Source of the DNA: Gammaproteobacteria bacterium
Lineage (GTDB): Bacteria > Pseudomonadota > Gammaproteobacteria > JACKNK01
NCBI GenBank assembly: GCA_024234955.1
Contig: JACKNK010000001.1
Span: 620,001 to 684,000 of the forward strand
Direction: 5' to 3'
Length of the DNA: 64,000 bases
Shown here: positions 42,757 to 49,760 of the stretch, piece by piece
Numbering within the stretch: the first letter of the stretch is position 1
Layout of the letters: every line of letters begins with the position of its first letter
The notes under the pieces: model-generated
What the model saw: the letters and a program-made list of their open reading frames with translations, nothing else
The model's database searches: none
What the model was told of the DNA's origin: nothing
Position numbers and translations under genes: made by a program

Positions 42757-44736
42757 TCAACTGGCAAGCGCGTCGTCGAGAGCGTCGATCAGGGTGGTAA
42801 CCCGTTCCATCACCGCCTTGCTGAACACCGTATCGGGGTCCGACCCAACCCGCTTGAGAAATTCACGCGCCGGTCGGGTCCGGACAAATTGCAGGTCCAT
42901 CGCCTCGAACGCCTCTTCGTATGCCCGGACACGAGCCTCCTCGGGCGCGGGCATATCCAATTTGCGACGTTTGAGTTCCGATCCGTACGCCGCCAGCACC
43001 AATTCGTGAAACAGCGCCGGATCGAGCAGATCTTCCAGGGTTTCGACCCCGCGCTCATCGGCCAAGGTGCCATTCAGAAACACCGTATGGGTCGCGGCGT
43101 CTTCCTGGAGTTTGGTAGGAGGCTTCATATCGGCGGTTCCGTTCAGCAGCAGCACATAGTCGAGATTCTCCGCCGCCATCAACGCCGTGACGTAAAGCAG
43201 CCGTTGAGCCCCGCCGACTGGCGTCACCGTGACGTGCGCACCGATCACATCCAGTTCGCGAACGCGCTCAAGCATCGCCGACAGATACCACTGATCGACG
43301 ATCTCCTCGACTACTACCGTGGCTTCGTCCGGAAACAAGCTTCGGCCAAGTTCGTAACCCAAGGCCGCACGCACCGGAAACAGGGTGCGGTCGTCGCCTT
43401 CCAGCAAGGTACTGACCTGGGTACCGATGTCGCGATGGAAGGTCACGGTGCGCAACAGTTCAAGCTGCTTTACCGGCACCATGAATGGGGAATGGGTGGT
43501 GAAGATGACCTGGTTCTGGAGCTCAGTCTGGAAAAAATGCACCAAGTCGTATTGACCCAATGCATGCAAATGCAGTCCCGGTTCATCGAGCAGCAGGATG
43601 GCGTTGCCTGCACCACCGGCCGCCGTATCGGCGGCGAAGTTGACATACAGCGAGAAGAACCACTGAAAGCCGCGACTGCGGGCGTTCAGATTGACCTCGA
43701 TGTCGCAGACCTCGCCCTGTTCGGTGATCAGGGTATCGAAGTAGTCGCCGTCGATACGAAAGCGGACCCGTACCGGACGATCCGACCAAAGCTGTTGCAG
43801 ACGGCGGGTGACGACGCCCGATGCACGGTTGAGCATCTGATGGCGCTTGCGGTAGTCGCCATCGAGCAGTTCGTTGAGCATTTCCGGATCGAAACCGGCC
43901 ACTTGAGCCAGTTTCAGAAAATGTTCATCGCCCTCGGTAATGCGACCGGCGCGGACCCGGTTGACCAGATCCGGGACGTTCTGATGTCCGTCGAGCGCCG
44001 GCACGTCGCTCATGTAAACGAAGGTCGGCATCTTTTCGATGATCCAGGTGATGGCCTGGATCTGGGCATCGCGATCGCCTTCGATCGACTGGGCGTAGTC
44101 GATCAGGCTGTTCATGCGGGTCTCGGCGACCTTGGGCAGCAGCAACCCGATCTCGTCCAGCGACTCCTGAAACGCCTCGACCTCATCCAGCACCGCCTGC
44201 GCCCAACGCTGCGGCATGGTTTGATCGGATTCCAGGACCGCGACAAACCCCGCGAGCGCGGCATCGACCTCCTCGGCGGGAATATCGCGTTTGCGGCGCG
44301 CGCTGGTCGCAATCGATTGCTGAATTCGGGTTGCGAGTTGCTCGACCAGCGTCTGATCGATCGCCAGTTCCGGCAATTCCACGAAGCCGACATAGCGGGT
44401 CGGCTTGTAGGCCCGACCAATGGTCACCTGCTTGACGTGTTGCGCACGCGGAAACAACTCACCGAGCTTATTGCGCTCAGCCGGAGAAAGCTCCCAAAGC
44501 GTATCGACCACACGCACGTTCTCGTTGAACTCCGAAAGTTCCCGATCACGCGGAAAATCATCCACCTCAGACAAGGGCTGAACGCCATCGACCCGATTCA
44601 CGCTGGCAAGTGCAGTCAGCAGATTGGTTTTACCGGTCTCATTCCTGCCGACGATGGAAAGCAGCCGGTCCAGACGTACCGGGCCGCTGTCATGGATAGA
44701 GCGGTAGTTTCGAACCCGAAACTCGACAAGCTTCAT
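42757..44736 (-). CDS. OLD-family-like ATPase with altered TOPRIM domain
   Basis: A 659-residue SMC/ABC-type ATPase. The N-terminus MKLVEFRVRNYRSIHD leads to Walker A GRNETGKTN; a long helical insert of about 300 residues follows. ABC signature-like NARSRGFQWFFSLYV, Walker B NAILLLDEPGLHLHALGQ and the H-loop ifTTHSPFMV complete the ATPase. A C-terminal TOPRIM-like part begins ATVVVEEIVDQWYL, but the second acidic motif reads VLLLNGTADMKP, where active OLD nucleases have DxD. It may be a non-nuclease or altered-metal OLD protein. No helicase partner (Gabija type) is adjacent. The AT-hook gene lies directly upstream on the same strand, separated by a terminator. Confidence 0.8.
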   Translation of the reverse strand: MKLVEFRVRNYRSIHDSGPVRLDRLLSIVGRNETGKTNLLTALASVNRVDGVQPLSEVDDFPRDRELSEFNENVRVVDTLWELSPAERNKLGELFPRAQHVKQVTIGRAYKPTRYVGFVELPELAIDQTLVEQLATRIQQSIATSARRKRDIPAEEVDAALAGFVAVLESDQTMPQRWAQAVLDEVEAFQESLDEIGLLLPKVAETRMNSLIDYAQSIEGDRDAQIQAITWIIEKMPTFVYMSDVPALDGHQNVPDLVNRVRAGRITEGDEHFLKLAQVAGFDPEMLNELLDGDYRKRHQMLNRASGVVTRRLQQLWSDRPVRVRFRIDGDYFDTLITEQGEVCDIEVNLNARSRGFQWFFSLYVNFAADTAAGGAGNAILLLDEPGLHLHALGQYDLVHFFQTELQNQVIFTTHSPFMVPVKQLELLRTVTFHRDIGTQVSTLLEGDDRTLFPVRAALGYELGRSLFPDEATVVVEEIVDQWYLSAMLERVRELDVIGAHVTVTPVGGAQRLLYVTALMAAENLDYVLLLNGTADMKPPTKLQEDAATHTVFLNGTLADERGVETLEDLLDPALFHELVLAAYGSELKRRKLDMPAPEEARVRAYEEAFEAMDLQFVRTRPAREFLKRVGSDPDTVFSKAVMERVTTLIDALDDALAS

Positions 44737-44773
44737 GAGACCCTGACGCAGAGCAAACGAGGTGAATGGAAAA

Positions 44774-44806
44774 ACGACCGTGAGCTTACTTCAGACGCAC
44801 GGTCGT
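44774..44806 (-). terminator. terminator after the AT-hook gene
   Basis: Nine-base-pair stem ACGACCGTG/CACGGTCGT with a 15-base loop, followed on the minus strand by TTTT. It lies between the AT-hook gene and the ATPase gene, which may therefore be transcribed from its own promoter or by read-through. Confidence 0.7.
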
Positions 44807-44824
44807 CCATAGCGCTGAAAGCGT

Positions 44825-45985
44825 TCACTCCGGCGCTACGGTGCGTCGGCGCGCCCCCGCAGACAACACGCCGGCTTTACGCGGCTTGCGACCGCGCCGC
44901 AGCCCCCCTTTCGCACGCGGCGCCTTGGCGCGCCGCTTCTTGACCACGACCGCCGGCTTGCGACCCGGTCGTTTGCGCGGCGGCGGTGGCTCGCCGTCAT
45001 AAACCAGCTCAGGAATCACATCCGGAACACGTACACCGGATGCCTGTCCATCGATTCGATGCGCGAGTTCACTGAGCAGCGAAGCGCGCGGTTCGCCTTC
45101 GACACGCTTGCGACGCAAAAGCGCGGGGTTTGCCATCTCTTCCGTCAGATCGACGACCGGCTCGCCAGCAACCGGTGCATTGTTCCCCCCATCCAGCGTC
45201 TCCGGTTCCGGCGCCACCAAGGCAGCAAGGTAGTCGGCCATTGCGCCCTCACGGACCACGATCCGGCGTTTCGGCGCCGCGTAGCCCGGCTCGGCGGAGA
45301 CGGCCAGGCGACTATCAGGCTTTGCCGTCGCCTTTTTCGCCTGACCGGCCGCACTCGCCGCTTCCGCCTCAACGAGTGCGTTGCGATATTGCGCGATCGA
45401 AACACCCTGCTTGATTACGATGCGACGCGCTGGCACAGGTCCAACTTCCCCGCTCGGGACCATTTCCGGAACCACCTTGCGTGGACGGCCACGACGTTTG
45501 GCTGGGGCCTCCGCGCTCGCCCCCTGCTTCACCACCGTGCGCCGAGTCGGCACCGCGTCGCCACCCGCCGCTGCGGTCTTGGGCGGACGTCCACGACGCT
45601 TAGGCGCATTCGGCTCCGTCGAACCGGCAACCACGACTGTGGACACTTTCGGCGGACGACCGCGACGCTTGGGCATCGGCACCTCTGCGACATCTGTAGT
45701 CGTAGCGACATCCGCCGTCTTTGGCGGACGACCGCGACGTTTCGGCAGATCGTCCGTTGCCGCATTCGCGTTTTCGATGGTCGCCGCTTTAGGCGGACGT
45801 CCACGACGCTTCGGCGTAGCGGCAACGACCGTGGACGCCTCCGCCGCCACTTTCGGTGGACGGCCACGTTTACGGGGGGCCGCAGCCGGTTCGGTCTTCG
45901 CTTTCGGTGGACGCCCGCGCCTTTTCTTGGGCGCCGCTTCCAGGATGTCCTTGGAATTCTGGTTCGACTGTTCTTCGTCGCTCAC
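44825..45985 (-). CDS. multiple AT-hook protein (HMGA-like)
   Basis: A 386-residue very basic protein. The first half has at least seven AT-hook cores (KRRGRPPK or RKRGRPPK) spaced by 15-25 residues of A, T, V and P; two further variants (KRPGRKP and RRGRKPRK) are near the C-terminus. Between them are three copies of a second motif: RRTVVKQGAS, RRIVIKQGVSIAQYRNALV and RRIVVREGAMADYLAALV. AT-hooks bind the minor groove of AT-rich DNA, so a chromatin- or regulator-like role is likely. GTG at 45985 with GGAGAG upstream is preferred over TTG at 46003. No enzymatic domain was seen. Confidence 0.82.
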   Translation of the reverse strand: MSDEEQSNQNSKDILEAAPKKRRGRPPKAKTEPAAAPRKRGRPPKVAAEASTVVAATPKRRGRPPKAATIENANAATDDLPKRRGRPPKTADVATTTDVAEVPMPKRRGRPPKVSTVVVAGSTEPNAPKRRGRPPKTAAAGGDAVPTRRTVVKQGASAEAPAKRRGRPRKVVPEMVPSGEVGPVPARRIVIKQGVSIAQYRNALVEAEAASAAGQAKKATAKPDSRLAVSAEPGYAAPKRRIVVREGAMADYLAALVAPEPETLDGGNNAPVAGEPVVDLTEEMANPALLRRKRVEGEPRASLLSELAHRIDGQASGVRVPDVIPELVYDGEPPPPRKRPGRKPAVVVKKRRAKAPRAKGGLRRGRKPRKAGVLSAGARRRTVAPE

Positions 45986-46003
45986 CTGGTTCTCTCCGCT
46001 CAA

Positions 46004-46322
46004 TTCTCATGTCGGGCCCGACGCCCGACCGCACAACCGTTCCTATACGCCAAATTGAAAAAATCAATACCCAGCGTAGGTTTTACATAATAAAAAGGCA
46101 TTAAAAAGTGGATAAATCGGCCAGCAACCGGCACAAGGATTAGCTTTATTGCTAAGGCTATTCATTTTTTTGGGTAGCCTAGCACCGCCCCTCTCCTTAA
46201 GCTACATCGCCCTTTAGGCGTATCCATCCAAGGCATCAAAAAGCGCCGCAAAATCAGCGGGTAAACATCCCCAAGCGGCGACCAATCATGCGCTGAGCCC
46301 GTCCCGCTGTACACATTCTCCT
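46004..46322. other. AT-rich intergenic region upstream of the AT-hook gene
   Basis: About 320 bases noticeably richer in A and T than the surroundings (for example TACATAATAAAAAGGCATTAA near 46084). It probably holds the promoter of the AT-hook gene and of the hypothetical gene at 46323. No known riboswitch was recognised. AT-rich tracts here could be self-binding sites for the AT-hook protein (inference). Confidence 0.4.
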
Positions 46323-46676
46323 ATGAACGATTTACAAATTTCCGATTGGTCCGAAAACGAACTCTGGGTGGTGGAAACCACGACCAAGGAGCGTTGGGGC
46401 GAGAAAATCGACATCGAGCAAGCCAGCACCGAGATGCGCCTGTCCAAAGGCAGCACCCAGCTGGTCGAATGCCCCGCGCTGTACTGGATTGCCCCGGACG
46501 GCACCCATTTTGTCATCGTCAAGATCGGCGACAGTCGCTACAAAGCCCAGTTCTACTATCGCGGCTTCCAGATGTACGGGACCGGCGTCGATGCCTATGA
46601 CAATATTGGCGACTGCGTCACCAACCTGTTGCAGATTCAGGCCGATCATCACGCCCGCGAAGCCGGCGACGTCTGA
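46323..46676 (+). CDS. hypothetical protein
   Basis: A 117-residue acidic protein starting MNDLQISDWSENELWVVE. No signal peptide or membrane helix. Content suggests a small alpha/beta fold (TQLVECPALYWIAPDGTHFVIVKIGDSRYKAQ in part). Codon use is like that of its neighbours and the start codon is preceded by CTCCT-type sequence rather than a clear SD. It is alone upstream of pfp, separated by a REP palindrome. No family recognised. Confidence 0.6.
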   Translation: MNDLQISDWSENELWVVETTTKERWGEKIDIEQASTEMRLSKGSTQLVECPALYWIAPDGTHFVIVKIGDSRYKAQFYYRGFQMYGTGVDAYDNIGDCVTNLLQIQADHHAREAGDV

Positions 46677-46690
46677 CAAAGAACTCCATG

Positions 46691-46760
46691 TAGGAGCGGC
46701 TTCTGCCGCGAACTGCGCTCGCCGCAAGATCAACGCCGATCGCGGCTGAAGCCGCTCCTA
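46691..46760. repeat. REP palindrome (TAGGAGCGGCTT family)
   Basis: Arms TAGGAGCGGCTTCTGCCGCG and CGGCTGAAGCCGCTCCTA. Other copies at 49381-49450 and 49595-49662, and a diverged relative at 62708-62771. Confidence 0.8.
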
Positions 46761-46802
46761 CCACCACGTCCACCTTCCACTCACCCACTCAGGAGCCAAC
46801 CC

Positions 46803-48059
46803 ATGACCGCAAAGAATGCCTTCTACGCGCAGTCCGGCGGCGTCACCGCCGTCATCAACTCGTCCGCCTGCGGCGTGATCGAGACCGCGCGCCAGCACCC
46901 GGACAAGATCGCCAACGTCTACGCGGGTCGCAACGGCATCATCGGCGCGCTGACCGAGGATCTGATCGACACCTCCATGGAGTCCGCCGAAGACATCGCC
47001 GCGCTGAAGAACACCCCGTCCGGCGGTTTCGGTTCCTGCCGCTACAAGCTCAAGTCCCTGGAAGCCAACAAGCGTGAATACGAGCGCCTGATCGAGGTCT
47101 TCAAGGCCCACAACATCGGCTACTTCTTCTACAACGGCGGCGGCGACTCCGCCGACACCTGCTACAAGGTCTCCCAGCTGTCCGAGAAGATGGGCTACCC
47201 GGTCCAGGCCATCCACGTGCCGAAGACCGTCGACAACGACCTGCCGATCACCGACAACTGCCCGGGCTTCGGCTCCGTCGCCAAGTACATCGCCGTATCG
47301 ACCCTGGAAGCCTCCTTCGACGTGCGCTCGATGGCCGCGACCTCCACCAAGATCTTCGTCATCGAGGTCATGGGCCGTCATGCCGGCTGGATCGCCGCCG
47401 CCGGCGCCCTGGTCGAGGACTACGGCATCCCGGTCGTCACCCTGTTCCCGGAAGTCGAGTTCGACAAGGACAAGTTCCTCGCCGCCGTCGACGCCAAGGT
47501 CAAGGAACACGGCTTCTGCACCATCTGCGTCTCCGAGGGCTGCCACTACCCCGACGGCACCTTCCTCGCCGAGCAGGGCACCCGCGACTCCTTCGGCCAC
47601 GCCCAGCTGGGCGGTGCCGCGCCGGTCGTCGCCAACATGATCAAGGACGCCCTGGGCTACAAGTTCCACTGGGCGGTCGCCGACTACCTGCAGCGCGCCG
47701 CGCGCCACATCGCGTCGGAGTCCGACGTCGAGCAGGCCTACGCGCTCGGCAAGGCGGCGGTCGAGAAGGCCCTGGAAGGCAAGAACTCGATCATGCCGAC
47801 CGTCGTTCGCGAGTCCTCCTCCCCGTACAAGTGGTCGATCGGCGAAGCCCCGCTGTCGGAAGTCGCCAACGTCGAAAAGATGATGCCGATGGACTTCATC
47901 TCCGACGACGGTTTCGGCATCACCGCCAAGTGCAAGGAGTACCTCTACCCGCTGATCAAGGGCGAGGCCTACCCGGAGTACGACGACAACGGCATGCCCA
48001 AGTACGTGACCATGAAGGGCGTCGCGGTGGCGAAGAAGCTGGCTGATTTCAAGCTGTAA
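46803..48059 (+). CDS. pfp: pyrophosphate-dependent 6-phosphofructokinase
   Basis: This enzyme interconverts fructose 6-phosphate and fructose 1,6-bisphosphate using PPi. The 418-residue protein has QSGGVTAVINSSACG and the site YNGGGDSADTC, with Asp where ATP-dependent enzymes have Gly, and PKTVDNDLPITDNCPGFGS with Lys where ATP enzymes have Gly: both are the PPi-type signature. VIEVMGRHAGWIAAA is also present. Very strong C-ending codon bias suggests high expression. In autotrophs such enzymes also act in the Calvin cycle direction. Confidence 0.95.
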   Translation: MTAKNAFYAQSGGVTAVINSSACGVIETARQHPDKIANVYAGRNGIIGALTEDLIDTSMESAEDIAALKNTPSGGFGSCRYKLKSLEANKREYERLIEVFKAHNIGYFFYNGGGDSADTCYKVSQLSEKMGYPVQAIHVPKTVDNDLPITDNCPGFGSVAKYIAVSTLEASFDVRSMAATSTKIFVIEVMGRHAGWIAAAGALVEDYGIPVVTLFPEVEFDKDKFLAAVDAKVKEHGFCTICVSEGCHYPDGTFLAEQGTRDSFGHAQLGGAAPVVANMIKDALGYKFHWAVADYLQRAARHIASESDVEQAYALGKAAVEKALEGKNSIMPTVVRESSSPYKWSIGEAPLSEVANVEKMMPMDFISDDGFGITAKCKEYLYPLIKGEAYPEYDDNGMPKYVTMKGVAVAKKLADFKL

Positions 48060-48080
48060 GCCGAAGTCAATCCGGCAGAC

Positions 48081-48110
48081 AAAAAGGGGAGCCAACCGGC
48101 TCCCCTTTTT
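48081..48110 (+). terminator. terminator of pfp
   Basis: Thirteen-base arms AAAAAGGGGAGCC and complement, AACC loop, ending in a T-run, 21 bases after the stop. Confidence 0.92.
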
Positions 48111-48127
48111 CATTTTATACAGCCCTC

Positions 48128-48224
48128 GATGTAGGCCGGCATAAGCAAAGCGTTGCCGGCTTGGTGCCACGGATCGAAGCCACACGCCGGCTACGTCGCT
48201 TCGCTCCTTAAACCGGCCTACATG
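48128..48224. repeat. dispersed palindromic repeat (GATGTAGGCCGG family)
   Basis: Single-unit form: left half GATGTAGGCCGGCATAAG... with TTGCCGGCTTGGTGCC, right half the inverted CTCCTTAAACCGGCCTACAT. Confidence 0.82.
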
Positions 48225-48393
48225 GAACGCAGCCCGCACCAACAACTGAGTGAATCCGAAGGGCGCGGCATTGCCGGCTTTGTGCTTTGTGATCGGAGCC
48301 CCTCACGGTCATCTCTCCCGGAAAGCGAAGTCCGATTGTCGGAGCGGGCATGCGCGCGAACGTTGCGCCAAACCGGGAGAAGCATGTGTGACC

Positions 48394-48512
48394 GTAGGAT
48401 GTGGTGAGCAACGCGAACGGCATCGTTCGCGCCGGAAATGGTGAAACCGCTGCCCCCGGGTGAATCCCGAACCCCCGGAGTGATGCGGTTCGCGGAGCTC
48501 ACCACATCCTAC
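48394..48512. repeat. palindromic repeat (GTAGGATGTGGTGAGC family)
   Basis: Arms GTAGGATGTGGTGAGC (48394-48409) and GCTCACCACATCCTAC (near 48497-48512), with inner GCGAACGGCATC/GATGCGGTTCGC similarity. The whole 48060-48558 gap holds only this, the other repeat, and the terminator. Confidence 0.78.
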
Positions 48513-48558
48513 GTCTCCCCCACCCCCGCACAGCCTCTCGGACTCCGGCCTCGCCTGC

Positions 48559-49413
48559 TTACGCCTGAACTCGGGCACAGCGGAAGCCAAGGTCGCCGAA
48601 GCGACCGCCAGGGCGGTTGTGATTGCGAACTGCACAACTCACGAAACGGGCGCTGGCAAGCCACGAACCACCGCGCACAACTCGGGAACCTCCAGGCCCC
48701 GTGTACCACGCTTTGCCATCCTCCGGCGCACCTCGATAGTGGCCGTGCCAGTGATCCTCGGTCCACTCCCAAACATTGCCGAGCATGTCGTACAAGCCCC
48801 AAGCGTTGGGCGACTTCTGTTTCACGTCATGGGTTTCGCGTCCACTGTTGGCAGAACACCAGGCCAGTTCATCGGCACTCACCGCTTCGCTCGGGAGTAC
48901 GCGATACAGGGGCCCATTCGAGCCTGCTCGACATGCACGTTCCCACTGCGCCTCGGTCGGCAGCACCAGATCCAGACCAGGTATCCGCTCATTGATCCGC
49001 TCGAGGAATGCATTGGCCTGTTCCCATGTCACTTGCTCAACCGGGCGCTGATCGCCCCTGAAGCGTGACCGCGCTTCGCCCATCACCATGTGCCACAGCG
49101 CCTGCGTGACCGGCGTGTCGAACAGCCAAAAGCCCCTGGCCAAGGTCACCTCGTGACGCGGTCCTTCTTGGTTAAATCGGCCCGGTTCGTCATCCGGTGA
49201 CCCCATCATGAATCGCCCCTGCGGAATCCAGCGCAGCCGCTGAACGACCCCATCGACCTCGATCTCCACCCACGGCCCGAAGCGATCCTCGCCCCAGCCG
49301 CTGGCCCACTCGGGTGGGTTACCACCAGACAACGGGTGGTCGAGAAATTCCCGGGCAGCGTTCAAGCGAGACCGCCCTGCAGGAGCGGCTTCAGCCGCGA
49401 TCGACTCCGCCAA
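48559..49413 (-). CDS. FGE-sulfatase (C-type-lectin fold) domain protein with DGR-like variable region
   Basis: A 284-residue protein that is almost only an FGE-sulfatase domain: WIPQGRFMMGSPDDEPGRF, GFWLFDTPVTQALWHMVMG, LVLPTEAQWERACRAGS, NAWGLYDMLGNVWEWTED and GSRVVRGGSW. The C-terminal 35 residues align with the variable regions of the 1191-residue neighbour. The active-site cysteines of true formylglycine-generating enzymes, one just after the GGS(W/Y) motif and one five residues on, are absent; one Cys remains in FVSCAVR. The frame opens with TTG at 49413 inside a REP palindrome and no good start lies further in, so the N-terminus is uncertain, perhaps truncated. Likely a ligand-binding paralogue. 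Confidence 0.82.
   Translation of the reverse strand: MAESIAAEAAPAGRSRLNAAREFLDHPLSGGNPPEWASGWGEDRFGPWVEIEVDGVVQRLRWIPQGRFMMGSPDDEPGRFNQEGPRHEVTLARGFWLFDTPVTQALWHMVMGEARSRFRGDQRPVEQVTWEQANAFLERINERIPGLDLVLPTEAQWERACRAGSNGPLYRVLPSEAVSADELAWCSANSGRETHDVKQKSPNAWGLYDMLGNVWEWTEDHWHGHYRGAPEDGKAWYTGPGGSRVVRGGSWLASARFVSCAVRNHNRPGGRFGDLGFRCARVQA
48568..48672 (-). other. variable region 3 (DGR-like) in the short FGE protein
   Basis: From the codon for W251 to the codons for CARVQ. Compared with variable regions 1 and 2 it keeps GFRCARVQ and R..P, and differs at the same clustered codons (L, A, S, F, S, N, H, N, R, G, F). Unlike the other two it also carries silent third-position changes, so it is an older copy. 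Confidence 0.65.
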
Positions 49414-49450
49414 AAATCCGACCGCTGATCGCGGCTGAAGCCGCTCCTAC
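49381..49450. repeat. REP palindrome (TAGGAGCGGCTT family)
   Basis: Arms AGGAGCGGCTTCAGCCGCGA and the inverted CGCGGCTGAAGCCGCTCCT. It spans the 5' end of the short FGE gene and borders the accessory-gene remnant. Confidence 0.85.
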
Positions 49451-49451
49451 T

Positions 49452-49580
49452 GGCCGCGCCGGCGTCGATGAAGCGCTTGTCGATCGCGGCCACCGCGTGG
49501 CCGGCGATGAACCGATTCAGGGCGTCGGCGGCGCTGCCGTCGTCGTCGATCGGCACGTTGAAGAAGTGGTAGCGGCTCAT
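49452..49580 (-). pseudogene. N-terminal remnant resembling a DGR accessory protein
   Basis: From ATG 49580 about 43 codons read MSRYHFFNVPIDDDGSAADA and then LNRFIAGHAVAAIDKRFIDAG, before the frame enters a REP palindrome. From memory this matches the start of small HRDC-type accessory proteins encoded next to DGR reverse transcriptases (a residue pattern like LNRFxxxHxVxxxDRxF). The rest of the gene is missing. REP palindromes flank the remnant on both sides. Position just after a target variable region is where such accessory genes normally lie. Confidence 0.55.
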
Positions 49581-49594
49581 GTTTCCAGTCCGGG

Positions 49595-49662
49595 TAGGAG
49601 CGGCTTCAGCCGCGATCGGAGGCCGGGCTTGCTGCAAGGCCGTTCGCGGCTGAAGCCTCCTA
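49595..49662. repeat. REP palindrome (TAGGAGCGGCTT family)
   Basis: Arms TAGGAGCGGCTTCAGCCGCG and GCGGCTGAAGCCTCCTA, directly upstream of the accessory remnant. 49663-49760 is GC-rich sequence with partial similarity to the 3' flank of the short FGE gene. Confidence 0.82.
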
Positions 49663-49760
49663 CGAAAAACCAACCGCCCGCGCGGTCCCAGCGGCTGGCC
49701 GGGCTCCGCCTTTCGGCCAGTCGCCGGGTCCGCGCTCTCCTGGCCTCCGGCCTCACCTGC

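Noticed and set aside
42757..44736. Gabija defence system (GajA)
   Set aside because: No GajB-type helicase is adjacent and the TOPRIM acidic residues are altered.
48559..49413. Active formylglycine-generating enzyme
   Set aside because: The catalytic cysteine pair after the GGS(W/Y) motif is missing and no sulfatase gene is nearby; a ligand-binding C-type-lectin fold fits better.
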